Assembly: GCF_030295955.1 (NCBI RefSeq)
Contig: NZ_AP027363.1
Span: 372,001-436,000, forward strand
Reading direction: 5' to 3'
Origin: Thalassotalea agarivorans
GTDB lineage: Bacteria; Pseudomonadota; Gammaproteobacteria; Enterobacterales; Alteromonadaceae
DNA: 64,000 nucleotides
The position numbers and the translations under genes were made by a program. Below the pieces are notes generated by a model, which did no database searches, was not told the DNA's origin, and saw only the letters and a list, made by a program, of their open reading frames with translations. Of the stretch, positions 17,005-27,012 are shown piece after piece. The stretch's first letter is position 1, and each line of letters opens with the position of its first letter.

Positions 17005-20000
17005 ATGAAGTTGAAGTCTTTAACAATCGCAACCTTGTCAGCAATATACGCAGCAGGCGCAGCCGCTTCTGCAAATGCGATGGACAACGAAGGTGGCTGG
17101 AAAAATATCCAGATTACACCTGAACAGTTGTCGCAGCGACAAGAGAATGTGCGAAACAAAAGAGGTCAGTATGAGCACTTAAGCCCACGTTCAAGATTTG
17201 GTGCAACCAATCGTATAATGCAACGTAAAAGTGCTGAAGATAAATTTAAGTTAGAACCTGATGTTGTTGGTGAACATGTATACATCATTCAACTTAAGGA
17301 CCAACCAGTAGCCACCTATCAAGGTGGTATCAAAGGTTTACCAGCCACCGCTATTTCCGGACCACAAAGTTGGAATGGGGCGACGACTAGAGCGGCTAAA
17401 CCATCTAAATTGTTTTCGCAGCATGCAACAGTTAATGCCAATGTTGATGCCTATCGTCATCACTTAGTCAATCAACAAAATGCGTTTGCAAGCGAAGCAC
17501 AGTCGATGGGTGTACCACTAAACATTGGTCAGCACTTTACTGTGACATTGAACGCTATCACCGCGACATTAACGCAAGAACAAGCGCAACAACTTGCTCG
17601 TTCAAACAATGTTGTTAGCATTCAACGCTCAATACTTCACAAACTTGATAGTGACGTAGGTCCACAAGCCATTGCTGCAGACAGTATATGGTCTGGTGAG
17701 GGCTCGCATGACGGCATGCCTTATAAAGGTGAAGGTCAAATTGTAGGTGTTATCGACACTGGTATAAACACCGATCATGTTTCATTTGCTGATATTGGCG
17801 ACGATGGATATGACCACACTAACCCACTAGGTTCAGGTAACTACCTTGGTGAGTGTCAACTTGAAGAGTTTCAAGAGCGCTGTAATGACAAACTTATAGG
17901 TGTTTATACGTGGGACAAGATTACAGAAATGTACTCAAGTATTTATTACCAACCAGGTTATCCAGAGAATCCACCACAATGGGAATGGGACTTTGTACAA
18001 GTTCGTCCTAACTTTGGTGAAGATTACAACGGCCATGGTTCTCATACAGCTGGTACCGCTGCAGGTAACGTTGTAATGGAGGCGCCATTGCAGTTGCCAA
18101 GTTATGATTTTGATCCAGAAGTTGTTGGTAACTCTGGCGACGGTCGTGACACGGGCTTAACGCGTAAGGTATCTGGTGTTGCACCACATGCTAACGTTGT
18201 AATGTACCAAGCGTGTTACGGTGGTGACGGTGGTGCAAGCCCATATTGGGGTTGTCCAACGGAAGCAACTTTAGCCTCAATTGAGCAAGCTGTACTTGAT
18301 GGCGTTGACGTTATCAACTATTCAATTAGTGGTTGGGGTTTCCCGTGGGATGATGTCATTGAGCAAGCATTCTATTCAGCGTTTGCTGCAGGTATTAACG
18401 TAGCTGCCTCAGCAGGTAACGGTGGTTTTGGTTCACCAGCTAACCATAACTCACCTTGGTTGTTATCAGTAGCAGCAACGCATCATGGCAGAACGTTCAA
18501 TGTCGATCCAAACATGGTTTCTGGGTTTGCCGGTGGTGACACGCAACCAATGGACATTGAAGGTGCGGGTATTTCAGAAGAATTCACAGGCTACGTTGTA
18601 TCAGGTGAAGCTTTTGGTGATCGCACGTGTGATACAGGCTTTGCTGAAAATACGTTTACTGCTGACCAAATCGTTATGTGTGAACGCTCGGATCAAGCAC
18701 GTGTCGATAAAGTTGAGAACGCGAAGGCTGCTGGTGCAGGCGCTGTAATCATTTACAACCGTGATAGCTGGGGAACCTATGGGTCTCTTGTACAGGACAA
18801 GTTCTCGTTACCTTCTGTTCACATCAGTAGAAACGATGGCGAGACCTTACTAAATTGGTTAAGCACTGGCACGGGCCATATGGCAACAATTGAGGGTTCA
18901 GAGGCTTATGCTGCAATGGATGAGTCGATGGCAAATCGTATTGCTGCGTTTACCTCAGCTGCCGAAAACCCAACATTTGATGGTACGTTAACGCCAAGTA
19001 TTGCCGCTCCTGGAGTAGATGTAATTGCCGCTTGGGCTGATGACTTGCCGTTTAGTGCTGCACCTAATGCGATGGATTGGTCAGCAATTAGTGGTACTTC
19101 AATGTCTTCTCCACATATTGCTGGTGCTATGGCGTTAGTGCGTCAAGCTCATCCGGATTGGTCAGTTGCACAAGTGCAATCAGCGCTACAAATGACAGCT
19201 ATCAATAACCTTGATGATGGCAGTGGTGACGACCCATTCTTTAGAGGTGGTTCAGGTTTAGCCAATGTTGCTGCAGCAATAAACACAGGTTTATTGATGG
19301 ACGAAACAGCTGAAAATATGGCGATGGCTAACCCACAAAACGGTGGTAACCCAACGACATTAAACTTACCAGCATTAGTTGATACAGCATGTCAAACGCG
19401 CTGTAGCTGGATTCGTACGGTTACTGCGACAAAAGATGGTACTTGGTCTGTAACAGCTGGTCCAAATCACGATCCTGTTTCGATTAACATTGAAGCACAC
19501 CCAGCACAGTTCTCACTAAAAGCGGGCGACAGCCAAGCGGTTATCGTGACAGCTGAAATCTTAGATGCGAGCGCTCGTACAAGTAATACGGAAGATCCGT
19601 ATTTGTTTGGTGACGTGATGTTAACAGCCGAAGAAGCGGATATTCCAGACGTACATTGGCCAGTTAAGATGCGCTTTAGCCGCAATGAGCTGCCAAATTT
19701 ACTTCGCATAGAAGCACATGCGAACAAAGGTAAATATACGCTACGTAATGTGCCTGCTGAAAAAGTAAAAGACTTTTCTGCACAAGCATTCGTTGCAAAA
19801 TCGCCAGAAATCAACGTGATTGCTTTAGAGCAAGATGATGACTACACGTCACCGTTTTGGGATGAAGACATGAATGGTACGCAAACTTTCTGGATTGATG
19901 TTCCTATGGGCGCGAAACGTGTATATGCAGAAACGCTAGCACGTGTTGCGACAACGGCGGAGACTCAGTGGCTTGCTGGTGACGCTGACATTTTAGTTGG

Positions 20001-22083
20001 TATTGACGCCAACAATGATGGTGAAATCAACTTCCAAGATGAAACCATTTGTTGGTCATACTCTGAAGCTGAAAAAGATTTCTGTAGTGTCAATGACCCA
20101 GCGCCAGGCAAATACTGGATTGTTTATCACGCGTATAAAGGTTCATTCGATCCAGGTGTAATAGACACTTATAAATTTGCTCATGGTTATGTGTCAGACG
20201 ATATTGCAACAGATATTGTTGTTTCAACGCCAACAAGTGTAGATGCTTCAACGCAATCTGTTGATGTAGAAATCGAGTGGAACATTGATGACTTGATGCA
20301 CGGCGACGCGTTATTCACTGCAATTCAGCTTGGTACATCTGATATGGATGCAGGTAACTTAGGTCTTATTCCCGTCAATATTTACCGTGGCGATGACAAT
20401 GTTTCTATGAAAATGTCGCAGTCGCAAGTAAAACCAGGTGATACAGTTCAAGTTGAAATGACCGTATTAGCGAACATGTCGGGTGCTGATCGCAATGTTG
20501 ATCTAACTACAACGTTACCAAATGGATTAACGCTTGTTGAAGATTCAGTGCGTATCGACAACCACAAGTATGCAGACAACACAGTAACTGTAGACGGTCA
20601 AATGCTAACGATTGCTGCCATGCAACACGATACGTCTGCATTAAATCGTTATTACAACATCACTACTAATGCTGATGATGAAATGTGTCGCATGCCTTGG
20701 AGCGCTGATGGCGGATATTTAGATTTATTCTCTGAATACGGCTTCCAACCGTCTTTCGGTGGTACATGGGAGCAAAGCGTACGTTTTGATTTCCGTGATT
20801 TCTTCCAAGCAGAAGAAACATCGTTTGCACTGTATGAAAACCGCGATGAAGTTTATGGGTCAGTCAATATTAGCCCACAAGGCTATTTGCAATTTGATGA
20901 AATGCCTAAGTTCTTCTCGGATCACTACCCATTAACTCCTGAAACGATCTACTTTGGTGGTAACCCAGATACTATGGTTGCGCCATTCTTTAGAGGTGGA
21001 GCGTTCGACGGTGCCTTAGGTACACCATATCATTTAGCACCTTTCTGGGATCCATCAGCTGAATCAACGGGTATTACTGTTGCTTATAACGATGAGCCTA
21101 AAGCGATTCTAGTTGAGTGGGATAACGCAACGACTGAAACTTATGTTTGGACGCCAGAAGGTGGTGAAACAACCTCATGGGGTGATAGCTATGACTTCCA
21201 AGCTTATGTATCGTTAGGCTACAACTATGGCGATAATCAACATGAAATCGTTATGGCGTATGACAACATCACTTTTGTTGACGAAATGAATATGCCAATT
21301 CAACCATGGTTCATGGGTCCACATGATGCAAGTATTGGTTTATATGGTTTCCATGGTCCGCGCGCGCCATTTGCGCCGGTATATGGTGCTCTAGCTGATT
21401 CATTCCATTTTGGTGATGTACGTGACGTATTATCAGACGGCTTAGTGGTTTGTTATGACTACGTTGGTCCAGAATCAAGTAAGTTTGTTGTCAGCTTTGA
21501 CGTATTCGTTACAAACGAAGCTACAGGTAATGACTTGATGATCATGACCGAAGCTAAAGTTGCTGGTTTAGATAACAATACCATTATGTCTAAACTTGCT
21601 TCGCCAAGTAACATTACGTTGGTTGCTATCGATGACCAAATGGTTGAAGAAAATGAAACGCTTGCGGGTATCGAAGTGATGTATCACGACACTGACCACG
21701 TATCTAATGTAATCACTGTAAGTGGTGACAATGTGACAGCGACAGTAAATGGTCATGAGAGTGGTTCTACATTTGACTTAACGCCAGATGAAAACTTCTA
21801 TGGCGACACTGAAATTACAGTGACTGTAGCTGATGCTAACTTCCCGAATGATGCTCAAAAAGTAACGTTTACCTTATCTGTAATGAGTGATGGTATTGAG
21901 TATGGTTGTACCGATAGTGGCGCAACTAACTACGATGCTAATGCAAACACAGATGATGGAAGCTGCCAATATCCAGCACCGGCGCCGACGCCAGAGGTTG
22001 AAGAACCTCAGTCTAACTCGTCTGGTACCATGTATTGGATTTTCTTGACGCTACTTTGTTTACTTCAAAGAAGAAGACGCTAG
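17005..22083 (+). CDS. Large secreted S8 (subtilisin-like) serine protease with C-terminal membrane/sorting tail
   Basis: 1692 residues. In order: signal peptide (1-25); an I9-type propeptide inhibitor region (about 88-210, VYIIQLKDQP...VVSIQRS); and an S8 catalytic domain with Asp251 (VIDTGIN), His344 (GHGSHTAGT) and Ser699 (GTSMSSPH). A PA-like insert (about 530-630) lies between His and Ser. Fibronectin/immunoglobulin-like regions follow. A TSP3-like Cys pair region is near 1634-1656. The extreme C-terminus is SGTMYWIFLTLLCLLQRRRR, a hydrophobic helix plus basic end resembling a GlyGly-CTERM/rhombosortase tail but without the glycine run. Likely an exported, cell-attached or released protease for protein feeding. 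Monocistronic. Confidence 0.9.
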   Translation: MKLKSLTIATLSAIYAAGAAASANAMDNEGGWKNIQITPEQLSQRQENVRNKRGQYEHLSPRSRFGATNRIMQRKSAEDKFKLEPDVVGEHVYIIQLKDQPVATYQGGIKGLPATAISGPQSWNGATTRAAKPSKLFSQHATVNANVDAYRHHLVNQQNAFASEAQSMGVPLNIGQHFTVTLNAITATLTQEQAQQLARSNNVVSIQRSILHKLDSDVGPQAIAADSIWSGEGSHDGMPYKGEGQIVGVIDTGINTDHVSFADIGDDGYDHTNPLGSGNYLGECQLEEFQERCNDKLIGVYTWDKITEMYSSIYYQPGYPENPPQWEWDFVQVRPNFGEDYNGHGSHTAGTAAGNVVMEAPLQLPSYDFDPEVVGNSGDGRDTGLTRKVSGVAPHANVVMYQACYGGDGGASPYWGCPTEATLASIEQAVLDGVDVINYSISGWGFPWDDVIEQAFYSAFAAGINVAASAGNGGFGSPANHNSPWLLSVAATHHGRTFNVDPNMVSGFAGGDTQPMDIEGAGISEEFTGYVVSGEAFGDRTCDTGFAENTFTADQIVMCERSDQARVDKVENAKAAGAGAVIIYNRDSWGTYGSLVQDKFSLPSVHISRNDGETLLNWLSTGTGHMATIEGSEAYAAMDESMANRIAAFTSAAENPTFDGTLTPSIAAPGVDVIAAWADDLPFSAAPNAMDWSAISGTSMSSPHIAGAMALVRQAHPDWSVAQVQSALQMTAINNLDDGSGDDPFFRGGSGLANVAAAINTGLLMDETAENMAMANPQNGGNPTTLNLPALVDTACQTRCSWIRTVTATKDGTWSVTAGPNHDPVSINIEAHPAQFSLKAGDSQAVIVTAEILDASARTSNTEDPYLFGDVMLTAEEADIPDVHWPVKMRFSRNELPNLLRIEAHANKGKYTLRNVPAEKVKDFSAQAFVAKSPEINVIALEQDDDYTSPFWDEDMNGTQTFWIDVPMGAKRVYAETLARVATTAETQWLAGDADILVGIDANNDGEINFQDETICWSYSEAEKDFCSVNDPAPGKYWIVYHAYKGSFDPGVIDTYKFAHGYVSDDIATDIVVSTPTSVDASTQSVDVEIEWNIDDLMHGDALFTAIQLGTSDMDAGNLGLIPVNIYRGDDNVSMKMSQSQVKPGDTVQVEMTVLANMSGADRNVDLTTTLPNGLTLVEDSVRIDNHKYADNTVTVDGQMLTIAAMQHDTSALNRYYNITTNADDEMCRMPWSADGGYLDLFSEYGFQPSFGGTWEQSVRFDFRDFFQAEETSFALYENRDEVYGSVNISPQGYLQFDEMPKFFSDHYPLTPETIYFGGNPDTMVAPFFRGGAFDGALGTPYHLAPFWDPSAESTGITVAYNDEPKAILVEWDNATTETYVWTPEGGETTSWGDSYDFQAYVSLGYNYGDNQHEIVMAYDNITFVDEMNMPIQPWFMGPHDASIGLYGFHGPRAPFAPVYGALADSFHFGDVRDVLSDGLVVCYDYVGPESSKFVVSFDVFVTNEATGNDLMIMTEAKVAGLDNNTIMSKLASPSNITLVAIDDQMVEENETLAGIEVMYHDTDHVSNVITVSGDNVTATVNGHESGSTFDLTPDENFYGDTEITVTVADANFPNDAQKVTFTLSVMSDGIEYGCTDSGATNYDANANTDDGSCQYPAPAPTPEVEEPQSNSSGTMYWIFLTLLCLLQRRRR

Positions 22084-22101
22084 TACTCCCTAGTGACACG
22101 T

Positions 22102-22131
22102 AAAAAGGGCTCTTTGTAGAGCCCTTTTTTT
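22102..22131 (+). terminator. Terminator of the S8 protease gene
   Basis: Arms AAAAAGGGCTC / GAGCCCTTTTT with loop TTTGTA and T tail, 19 bp after the stop. Confidence 0.9.
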
Positions 22132-22154
22132 ATGTCTTATGAATTGCGCAAAGC

Positions 22155-22183
22155 TTGCTAGAATTTGGTAGATCGCTTAAAAT
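22155..22183 (+). promoter_or_regulatory. Ancestral dusA promoter, now cut off from dusA
   Basis: Sigma-70-like TTGCTA, 17-bp spacer, TAAAAT, followed by a GAGGAAG ribosome binding site and the 5' fragment of dusA. The integrated element separates this promoter from the functional gene at 40666. Confidence 0.6.
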
Positions 22184-22211
22184 TCGCCCCCCGTTTTTCA
22201 GAGGAAGCCAC

Positions 22212-22271
22212 ATGACGATTTCACATAAACTCTCCATAGCACCCATGCTAGATTGGACATATAGATTATAA
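22212..22271 (+). pseudogene. dusA: 5' remnant of host dusA (19 codons)
   Basis: ATG at 22212 with a good ribosome binding site reads MTISHKLSIAPMLDWT, then YRL and stop. The IAPMLDWT end matches the N-terminus of the complete dusA at 40666 (FCVAPMLDWT). This is the chromosomal start of dusA left at the left junction after site-specific integration. The last three codons belong to the element. Confidence 0.88.
22245..22260 (+). other. Left attachment site (attL) in dusA
   Basis: ATGCTAGATTGGACA at 22245-22259 matches ATGCTGGATTGGACA at 40705-40719 with one mismatch; the identical core is GATTGGACA. The 5' end of dusA is a known integration hotspot for tyrosine-recombinase elements. Confidence 0.85.
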
Positions 22272-22300
22272 TAGTTGATGTAAAACAGTGGTTTATGTTT

Positions 22301-22332
22301 TTACCCTTTGTTGGTAGGGTACAAAAGGGTAC
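22301..22332. repeat. Left-end TACCC / GGGTACAAAA motif cluster
   Basis: TACCC at 22302-22306, GGGTACAAAA at 22317-22326 and a further GGGTAC at 22327-22332, only about 45-80 bp from attL. The same GGGTACAAAA occurs near the right end (40559-40568). Likely integrase arm-type or directionality-factor sites. Confidence 0.5.
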
Positions 22333-22389
22333 TATTTTGCTAAGGAAAAGGAGGCACAACCTTATGCCTCCTCAGTAGTCCCTTAAATA

Positions 22390-22671
22390 CTAAAAATCTT
22401 GTAGTTTGTTCCACTCAATTCTCGCAGTATTACATCGTCCCTCGATATAGTTAGCTAAATCGTTAATACTTACGAGATAAGGAGCCTTCTGACTATCGTT
22501 AAGCTTAACGGTTGGAAAGGGCAATTCGCAGCTCTTTGCTCTCCGTTTCGCAACATTAATACTCAAGCCAAGAACTGATTGAGCAAGTTCCTCAAGTGGT
22601 ATCATCATTCGAGAACCGAACTCAGCCATTAACAAATATAAGATTGTTGAAGTACCATTTTGATTAGCCAT
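22390..22671 (-). CDS. PrtN-like (pyocin activator family) regulator, copy 1
   Basis: 93 residues. The pattern L-L-M-A-E-F-G, I-P-L-E-E-L-A, LPFPTVKLNDSQKAPYLVSINDLANYIEGR (in parts) matches the pyocin activator PrtN family, a small DNA-binding protein that turns on phage-tail or mobile-element genes. A close paralogue is at 32160-32444 in the same element; about two thirds of residues agree by eye. This copy is transcribed away from the type IIG operon and lies just inside the left end, so it could control excision or the divergent defence operon. Both are inference. Confidence 0.7.
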   Translation of the reverse strand: MANQNGTSTILYLLMAEFGSRMMIPLEELAQSVLGLSINVAKRRAKSCELPFPTVKLNDSQKAPYLVSINDLANYIEGRCNTARIEWNKLQDF

Positions 22672-22897
22672 TAGACCATCCTTCTTTTGTTAAAGTGGCA
22701 CGTTTACCCAATGGTCTGCGGTTGTTAAAAATCAACTCGCCATATCCTTATCGAATCCTTTCACTAATAACAATCAAACTTAATCTTAACAGTAACTTAC
22801 GTTGTTGTTAACTTAGCTTTTTTAAATGGCTCTCTTGTGGTTATTTAAAATGGGTTCAGATATTATGTTCCCAAAGATATAAAGAATTTTCATAAAT

Positions 22898-25882
22898 ATG
22901 GATATAACTGCACTTGTAGAAAAGTTTGAAAAAGGGAAGCAAGAATATTTATCTCCTTCCTATAACGAAACACAGCTTCGTACAGATTTCTTAGACCCTC
23001 TTTTTTCTTTATTAGGATGGGATATTACTAATGCCAACGGAAACCCAACGAATGAACGGGAGGTTTTAGTTGAAGAAGGTTTAAAAGCTAAAAAGGGCGC
23101 AAATACAAAAAAGCCAGATTATACGTTTCGTTTATTTTCTGAACGGAAGTTTTTTTTAGAGGCTAAAAAGCCTGCTGTAGATATTAGCTCAGACTCCTCT
23201 CCTGCCAAACAAGTAAGAAGGTATGGATTTACAGGTAAACTTAAAATTTCTGTCTTATCAAACTTCGAATACTTAGCCATTTATGATTGTTCTTCTCAAG
23301 TCAACGAAGAAGAGCTTGTTAATCACTCAAGAATTAAGCTTTATCACTATACTGAGTACGCTGAAAAATTTGACGAGCTGAATTCACTGCTTGGACGAGC
23401 AAATGTATATAACGGTAAGTTTGATGAAGAATGGAGTCACATTGAGGATAAAATCAGTAGGTTTAGTATTGATACCCTATTTCTCAATCAAATTAATGAA
23501 TGGCGAGTTAATTTAGGCAAGAAATTTGTTGAAATTAAGCCTAATATTTCAGACCTAGAATTAAATGACCTAACGCAGTTATACATCAATAGTATTGTTT
23601 TTCTGAGGGTCTGTGAGGATAGGGACTTAGAAGAATACGAGACGCTATTCTCATTTGCCGAGAAAGAAGATTATGCATCTTTGATAAATAAGCTAAAAGA
23701 AGCTGATAAAAAATACAATTCAGGACTATTTTCACTAAATCATATAGATGAATTTATTAGTGATAAGAACTCCTATATTTGGACTATTATTAATCAGCTT
23801 TATTACCCTGAAAGTACATACTCATTTTCTGTTTTTTCTTCTGATATTCTTGGAAATATTTATGAAATTTTCTTGGGTGAAAAAATTGTCAGCTCAGAAG
23901 GACAATTAAAATTAGTACCTAAAGAAGAGAATGAAGATAGGGACATAGTAACAACGCCTACTCACATTATTAAAGATATTCTTAGAAAAACTGTTGTAGA
24001 CTATTGTAGAAACAAATCAGATACCGAAATCCTATCTTCGAAATTTGCGGATATCGCTTGCGGATCAGGAGCTTTTCTTTTAGAGCTTTTCCAGACACTC
24101 CAAGACATACTAATTGATTATTATATTAATAATGATCAATCTCAGTTGCAGAAGATTACTCATAATACATTTAAACTTAAATACGGAATAAAACAGCAAT
24201 TATTAACTTCATGTATCTTTGGTGTAGATAAAGATTTAAACGCTACTAAAGCTGCTGAATTTGGATTATTACTTAAGCTATTGGAAGGGGAAGATAACGA
24301 AACTATTTCTATTCCAGCATTACCAAAGTTAAGTAATAATATTTTCTTTGGTAATAGCTTAGTTGAAAGCTCTGATGTTAAGAACTCTGCGGATTTTGAG
24401 GTAATTAACCCTTTCGATTTTGGTTCATTGACTTTTGATGTTGTAGTTGGAAACCCTCCTTATTTAGCAACTGAAAATATTAAGCAAGTAACTCCAAAAG
24501 AGCTTGTAATTTATAATAAAAAATATAACTCCGCATATAAGCAGTTTGATAAATATTTCGTTTTTGTAGAGCGAGCAATAGGTTTGTTAAATGATGGTGG
24601 GTACTTTGGATATATTCTGCCTTCAAAATTTATGAAAGTTGGTGCAGGTAAAAATTTAAGAGCATTTCTTTCCAAAAACAAACTCGTATCTGAAATAGTA
24701 TCTTTTGGTGCTAATCAGGTATTCAAAAACAAAACTACTTATACATGTCTGTTATTTGTGAGAAAACAAGAAAACGAAAATTTTCATTTCGTTGAAGTTT
24801 CTAATTTGGATGATTGGAAAGTTAGATCAGATGAAGAGGATCAGGTAGACACTGTAGATAATGATTCTTTGACATCTGATACTTGGATTTTAGAGAAAAA
24901 CACTCAAAAATTGTTAGATATATTTGAGCAAAAAACCGTGCCACTCCTAGATATTTTGGGAAACAAAACTATTGAAAATGGCATACAAACAAGTGCTAAT
25001 TCTGTTTATATCCATAAAGCACTGAGTGAAGATGAAAATTTCATTTATTTTGAATACGATGGAAATAATTACAATGTAGAAAAGGAATTAACTAGACCTT
25101 ATTTTAGAACGGGACGAGGTGACGAAACTTTATATACTTATAGAGATGTTCAGCCAAATACGTTTGTTATTTATCCATATCGTAAAGTTGATAATCGTGT
25201 TGTTTTAGTCGAATACGATGACCTTAAACGCAATTTTCCAAATTTATTCGATTTTTTACAAGTTATCCGTAATAAGCTTGATAATGATACTAGGAGTATT
25301 AAACCAGATCCTATATCGCCTAACGAATGGTATAGGTATGGTAGAAGTCAAGGCTTGGAAAACTGTGATGTGCCAATAAAAATAGCAGTGGGTGTGCTTT
25401 CAAACGGATTTAAATATTCGATAGATAGAAAAAGAACCTTTCTTTCATCGGGTGGTACGGCAGGCTATTGCCTCATAAATGTTCCACCTGAATCATCATA
25501 TTCTATCTATTATATACAAGCTCTATTGTCTTCAAAATACCTTGAGTGGTTTGCATCGATTTATGGCGAAGTATTTAGAGGCGGTTTTGTAGCAAGGGGG
25601 ACAAAGGTACTTAAGAGGATGCCAATTATCCCAATTGACTTTCAAAATGAAACACAAAAACTTCTGCATGATAGCATCGCCTCAAACCAAGAAAATTTAA
25701 ATCATCTATTTCAACAAATAGAAGATAATAAAGACAACGAGCGAATAGGAACTCCGTTAAAAAGGCAGTTTGATATTATTCATCTGGAGCTAGAAAAGCA
25801 GCTAGTTAAACTGTTTGATCTTGGAGAATTTGATCAGTTAGTTCCAACTATTTCGCAAATTTACAATAAAGATACAGATTAA
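22898..25882 (+). CDS. Type IIG restriction enzyme/N6-adenine methyltransferase fusion
   Basis: 994 residues. The N-terminal PD-(D/E)xK nuclease is visible as D74 (KPDYTFRLF) and E88-A-K90 (FFLEAKKP). A helical linker follows. The class gamma-type methyltransferase has motif I DIACGSGAF (from 385) and motif IV NPPY (519-522). The C-terminal half is a TaqI/Eco57I-like target recognition domain. One protein can therefore cut and methylate, with specificity set by the C-terminus. It begins a three-gene operon: the DUF262 gene starts 8 bp after its stop. The upstream 226 bp separates it from the divergent PrtN-like gene. Full length, no frameshift. Confidence 0.88.
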   Translation: MDITALVEKFEKGKQEYLSPSYNETQLRTDFLDPLFSLLGWDITNANGNPTNEREVLVEEGLKAKKGANTKKPDYTFRLFSERKFFLEAKKPAVDISSDSSPAKQVRRYGFTGKLKISVLSNFEYLAIYDCSSQVNEEELVNHSRIKLYHYTEYAEKFDELNSLLGRANVYNGKFDEEWSHIEDKISRFSIDTLFLNQINEWRVNLGKKFVEIKPNISDLELNDLTQLYINSIVFLRVCEDRDLEEYETLFSFAEKEDYASLINKLKEADKKYNSGLFSLNHIDEFISDKNSYIWTIINQLYYPESTYSFSVFSSDILGNIYEIFLGEKIVSSEGQLKLVPKEENEDRDIVTTPTHIIKDILRKTVVDYCRNKSDTEILSSKFADIACGSGAFLLELFQTLQDILIDYYINNDQSQLQKITHNTFKLKYGIKQQLLTSCIFGVDKDLNATKAAEFGLLLKLLEGEDNETISIPALPKLSNNIFFGNSLVESSDVKNSADFEVINPFDFGSLTFDVVVGNPPYLATENIKQVTPKELVIYNKKYNSAYKQFDKYFVFVERAIGLLNDGGYFGYILPSKFMKVGAGKNLRAFLSKNKLVSEIVSFGANQVFKNKTTYTCLLFVRKQENENFHFVEVSNLDDWKVRSDEEDQVDTVDNDSLTSDTWILEKNTQKLLDIFEQKTVPLLDILGNKTIENGIQTSANSVYIHKALSEDENFIYFEYDGNNYNVEKELTRPYFRTGRGDETLYTYRDVQPNTFVIYPYRKVDNRVVLVEYDDLKRNFPNLFDFLQVIRNKLDNDTRSIKPDPISPNEWYRYGRSQGLENCDVPIKIAVGVLSNGFKYSIDRKRTFLSSGGTAGYCLINVPPESSYSIYYIQALLSSKYLEWFASIYGEVFRGGFVARGTKVLKRMPIIPIDFQNETQKLLHDSIASNQENLNHLFQQIEDNKDNERIGTPLKRQFDIIHLELEKQLVKLFDLGEFDQLVPTISQIYNKDTD

Positions 25883-25890
25883 AGAAAAAT

Positions 25891-27012
25891 ATGGAAAATT
25901 TACAGTCACAGATTGAAACTGCAAGAATGCAGGTACATACAGATTCATATCCAATGTCAATTGGCGAATTAGTAAACCTTTATGATGATGATGAGTTAGA
26001 TATTCACCCTGAATTTCAAAGGGTATTTAGATGGACAGAAGATCAGAAAAGCAAGTTAATTGAATCAATCTTATTGGGGATTCCATTACCATCTATTTTC
26101 GTAGCTCAACGCAAAGATGGTATTTGGGATGTTGTGGACGGACTTCAACGCATATCAACTATTTTGTCTTTCCTTGGTAAGTTGAAAAACGAAACGGGCG
26201 AGGTTTTGCCTCCTTTAGAATTAAGTGCAACTAAATATTTACCCGCACTAGCAGGGAAAGTGTGGGAATCAGAAGATAAAAGCAAAGAGATTGATATTGA
26301 GATTAAACGAGTTTTCAAACGGGAAAAGCTCGATATAAAGATTATCAAGAAAGAAAGTGAAGGTGATACAAAATACGAATTGTTTCAGCGGTTGAATACG
26401 GGCGGAACAAAATTATCAGATCAGGAAGTACGAAACTGTATGCTACTGATGCTAAATTCAAAGGCGTATCACTGGCTAAAAGAATTAGCTAATTCTGATA
26501 ATTTTAGCATCACCACACCAATATCCGAAAAGCAGATAGAGGAATGCTATGGTCAAGAATTGTGCTTACGATTTTTCGCATTGAGACATACTAATGTAGA
26601 TGCTCGAAGGTCACATTCTGATGTTCGCCCTTATTTAGACTCAGAAGTTTCTAGGTTATTTTCAGAAGACAGTGATTTTGATTACGAAAGTGAAAAATTG
26701 ATATTTGAAGAGAGTTTCTCAATATTGAGTGAAGTTTTGGGCGATAACGCATTTAGGAAATTTAATACCGAAAAAGGCAAATATGAGGGTGCTATTTCGG
26801 TACTTGTTTTTGAAGCGTTGGCCTCAGCACTATCAGTGGCCGTAGAGAAAAAAGAAAAAACACGGGGCGAGCTACTCGAATTAGTTAAGGCCTCTTCAAT
26901 AGCGTTGCCTGTGCATCCCAAATTTATTGATACATTAGATAGAAGAGTGCGTCCTATGGACAGGATGGTTATTATGAAGGAGCTAGGCATGGAGTTGCTT
27001 GGTGAAGATTAG
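25891..27012 (+). CDS. DUF262 (GmrS/ParB-like nucleotide-binding) protein without HNH domain
   Basis: 373 residues. The N-terminal DUF262 domain is clear: YPMSIGELVNLYDDDELDIHPEFQRVFRW in parts, LIESILLGIPLPSIF, and the DGLQR motif (83-87; the usual form is DGQQR). In GmrSD-type modification-dependent systems DUF262 is the NTP-using sensor and DUF1524 the HNH nuclease. Here the C-terminal half is helical with no HNH motif. Its last 14 bases overlap the HEPN gene, so the HEPN protein may supply the toxic nuclease instead. That pairing is inference. Confidence 0.85.
   Translation: MENLQSQIETARMQVHTDSYPMSIGELVNLYDDDELDIHPEFQRVFRWTEDQKSKLIESILLGIPLPSIFVAQRKDGIWDVVDGLQRISTILSFLGKLKNETGEVLPPLELSATKYLPALAGKVWESEDKSKEIDIEIKRVFKREKLDIKIIKKESEGDTKYELFQRLNTGGTKLSDQEVRNCMLLMLNSKAYHWLKELANSDNFSITTPISEKQIEECYGQELCLRFFALRHTNVDARRSHSDVRPYLDSEVSRLFSEDSDFDYESEKLIFEESFSILSEVLGDNAFRKFNTEKGKYEGAISVLVFEALASALSVAVEKKEKTRGELLELVKASSIALPVHPKFIDTLDRRVRPMDRMVIMKELGMELLGED

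Noticed and set aside
22390-22671. AlpA-type excisionase for the PrtN-like genes
   Set aside because: The short MerR-like HTH of AlpA is not evident; IPLEEL and the LVSINDLAxYIE end match PrtN better. It remains an alternative until profile search.
26145-26348. Small antisense frames within the DUF262 gene
   Set aside because: No ribosome binding site; within a clearly coding gene on the other strand.
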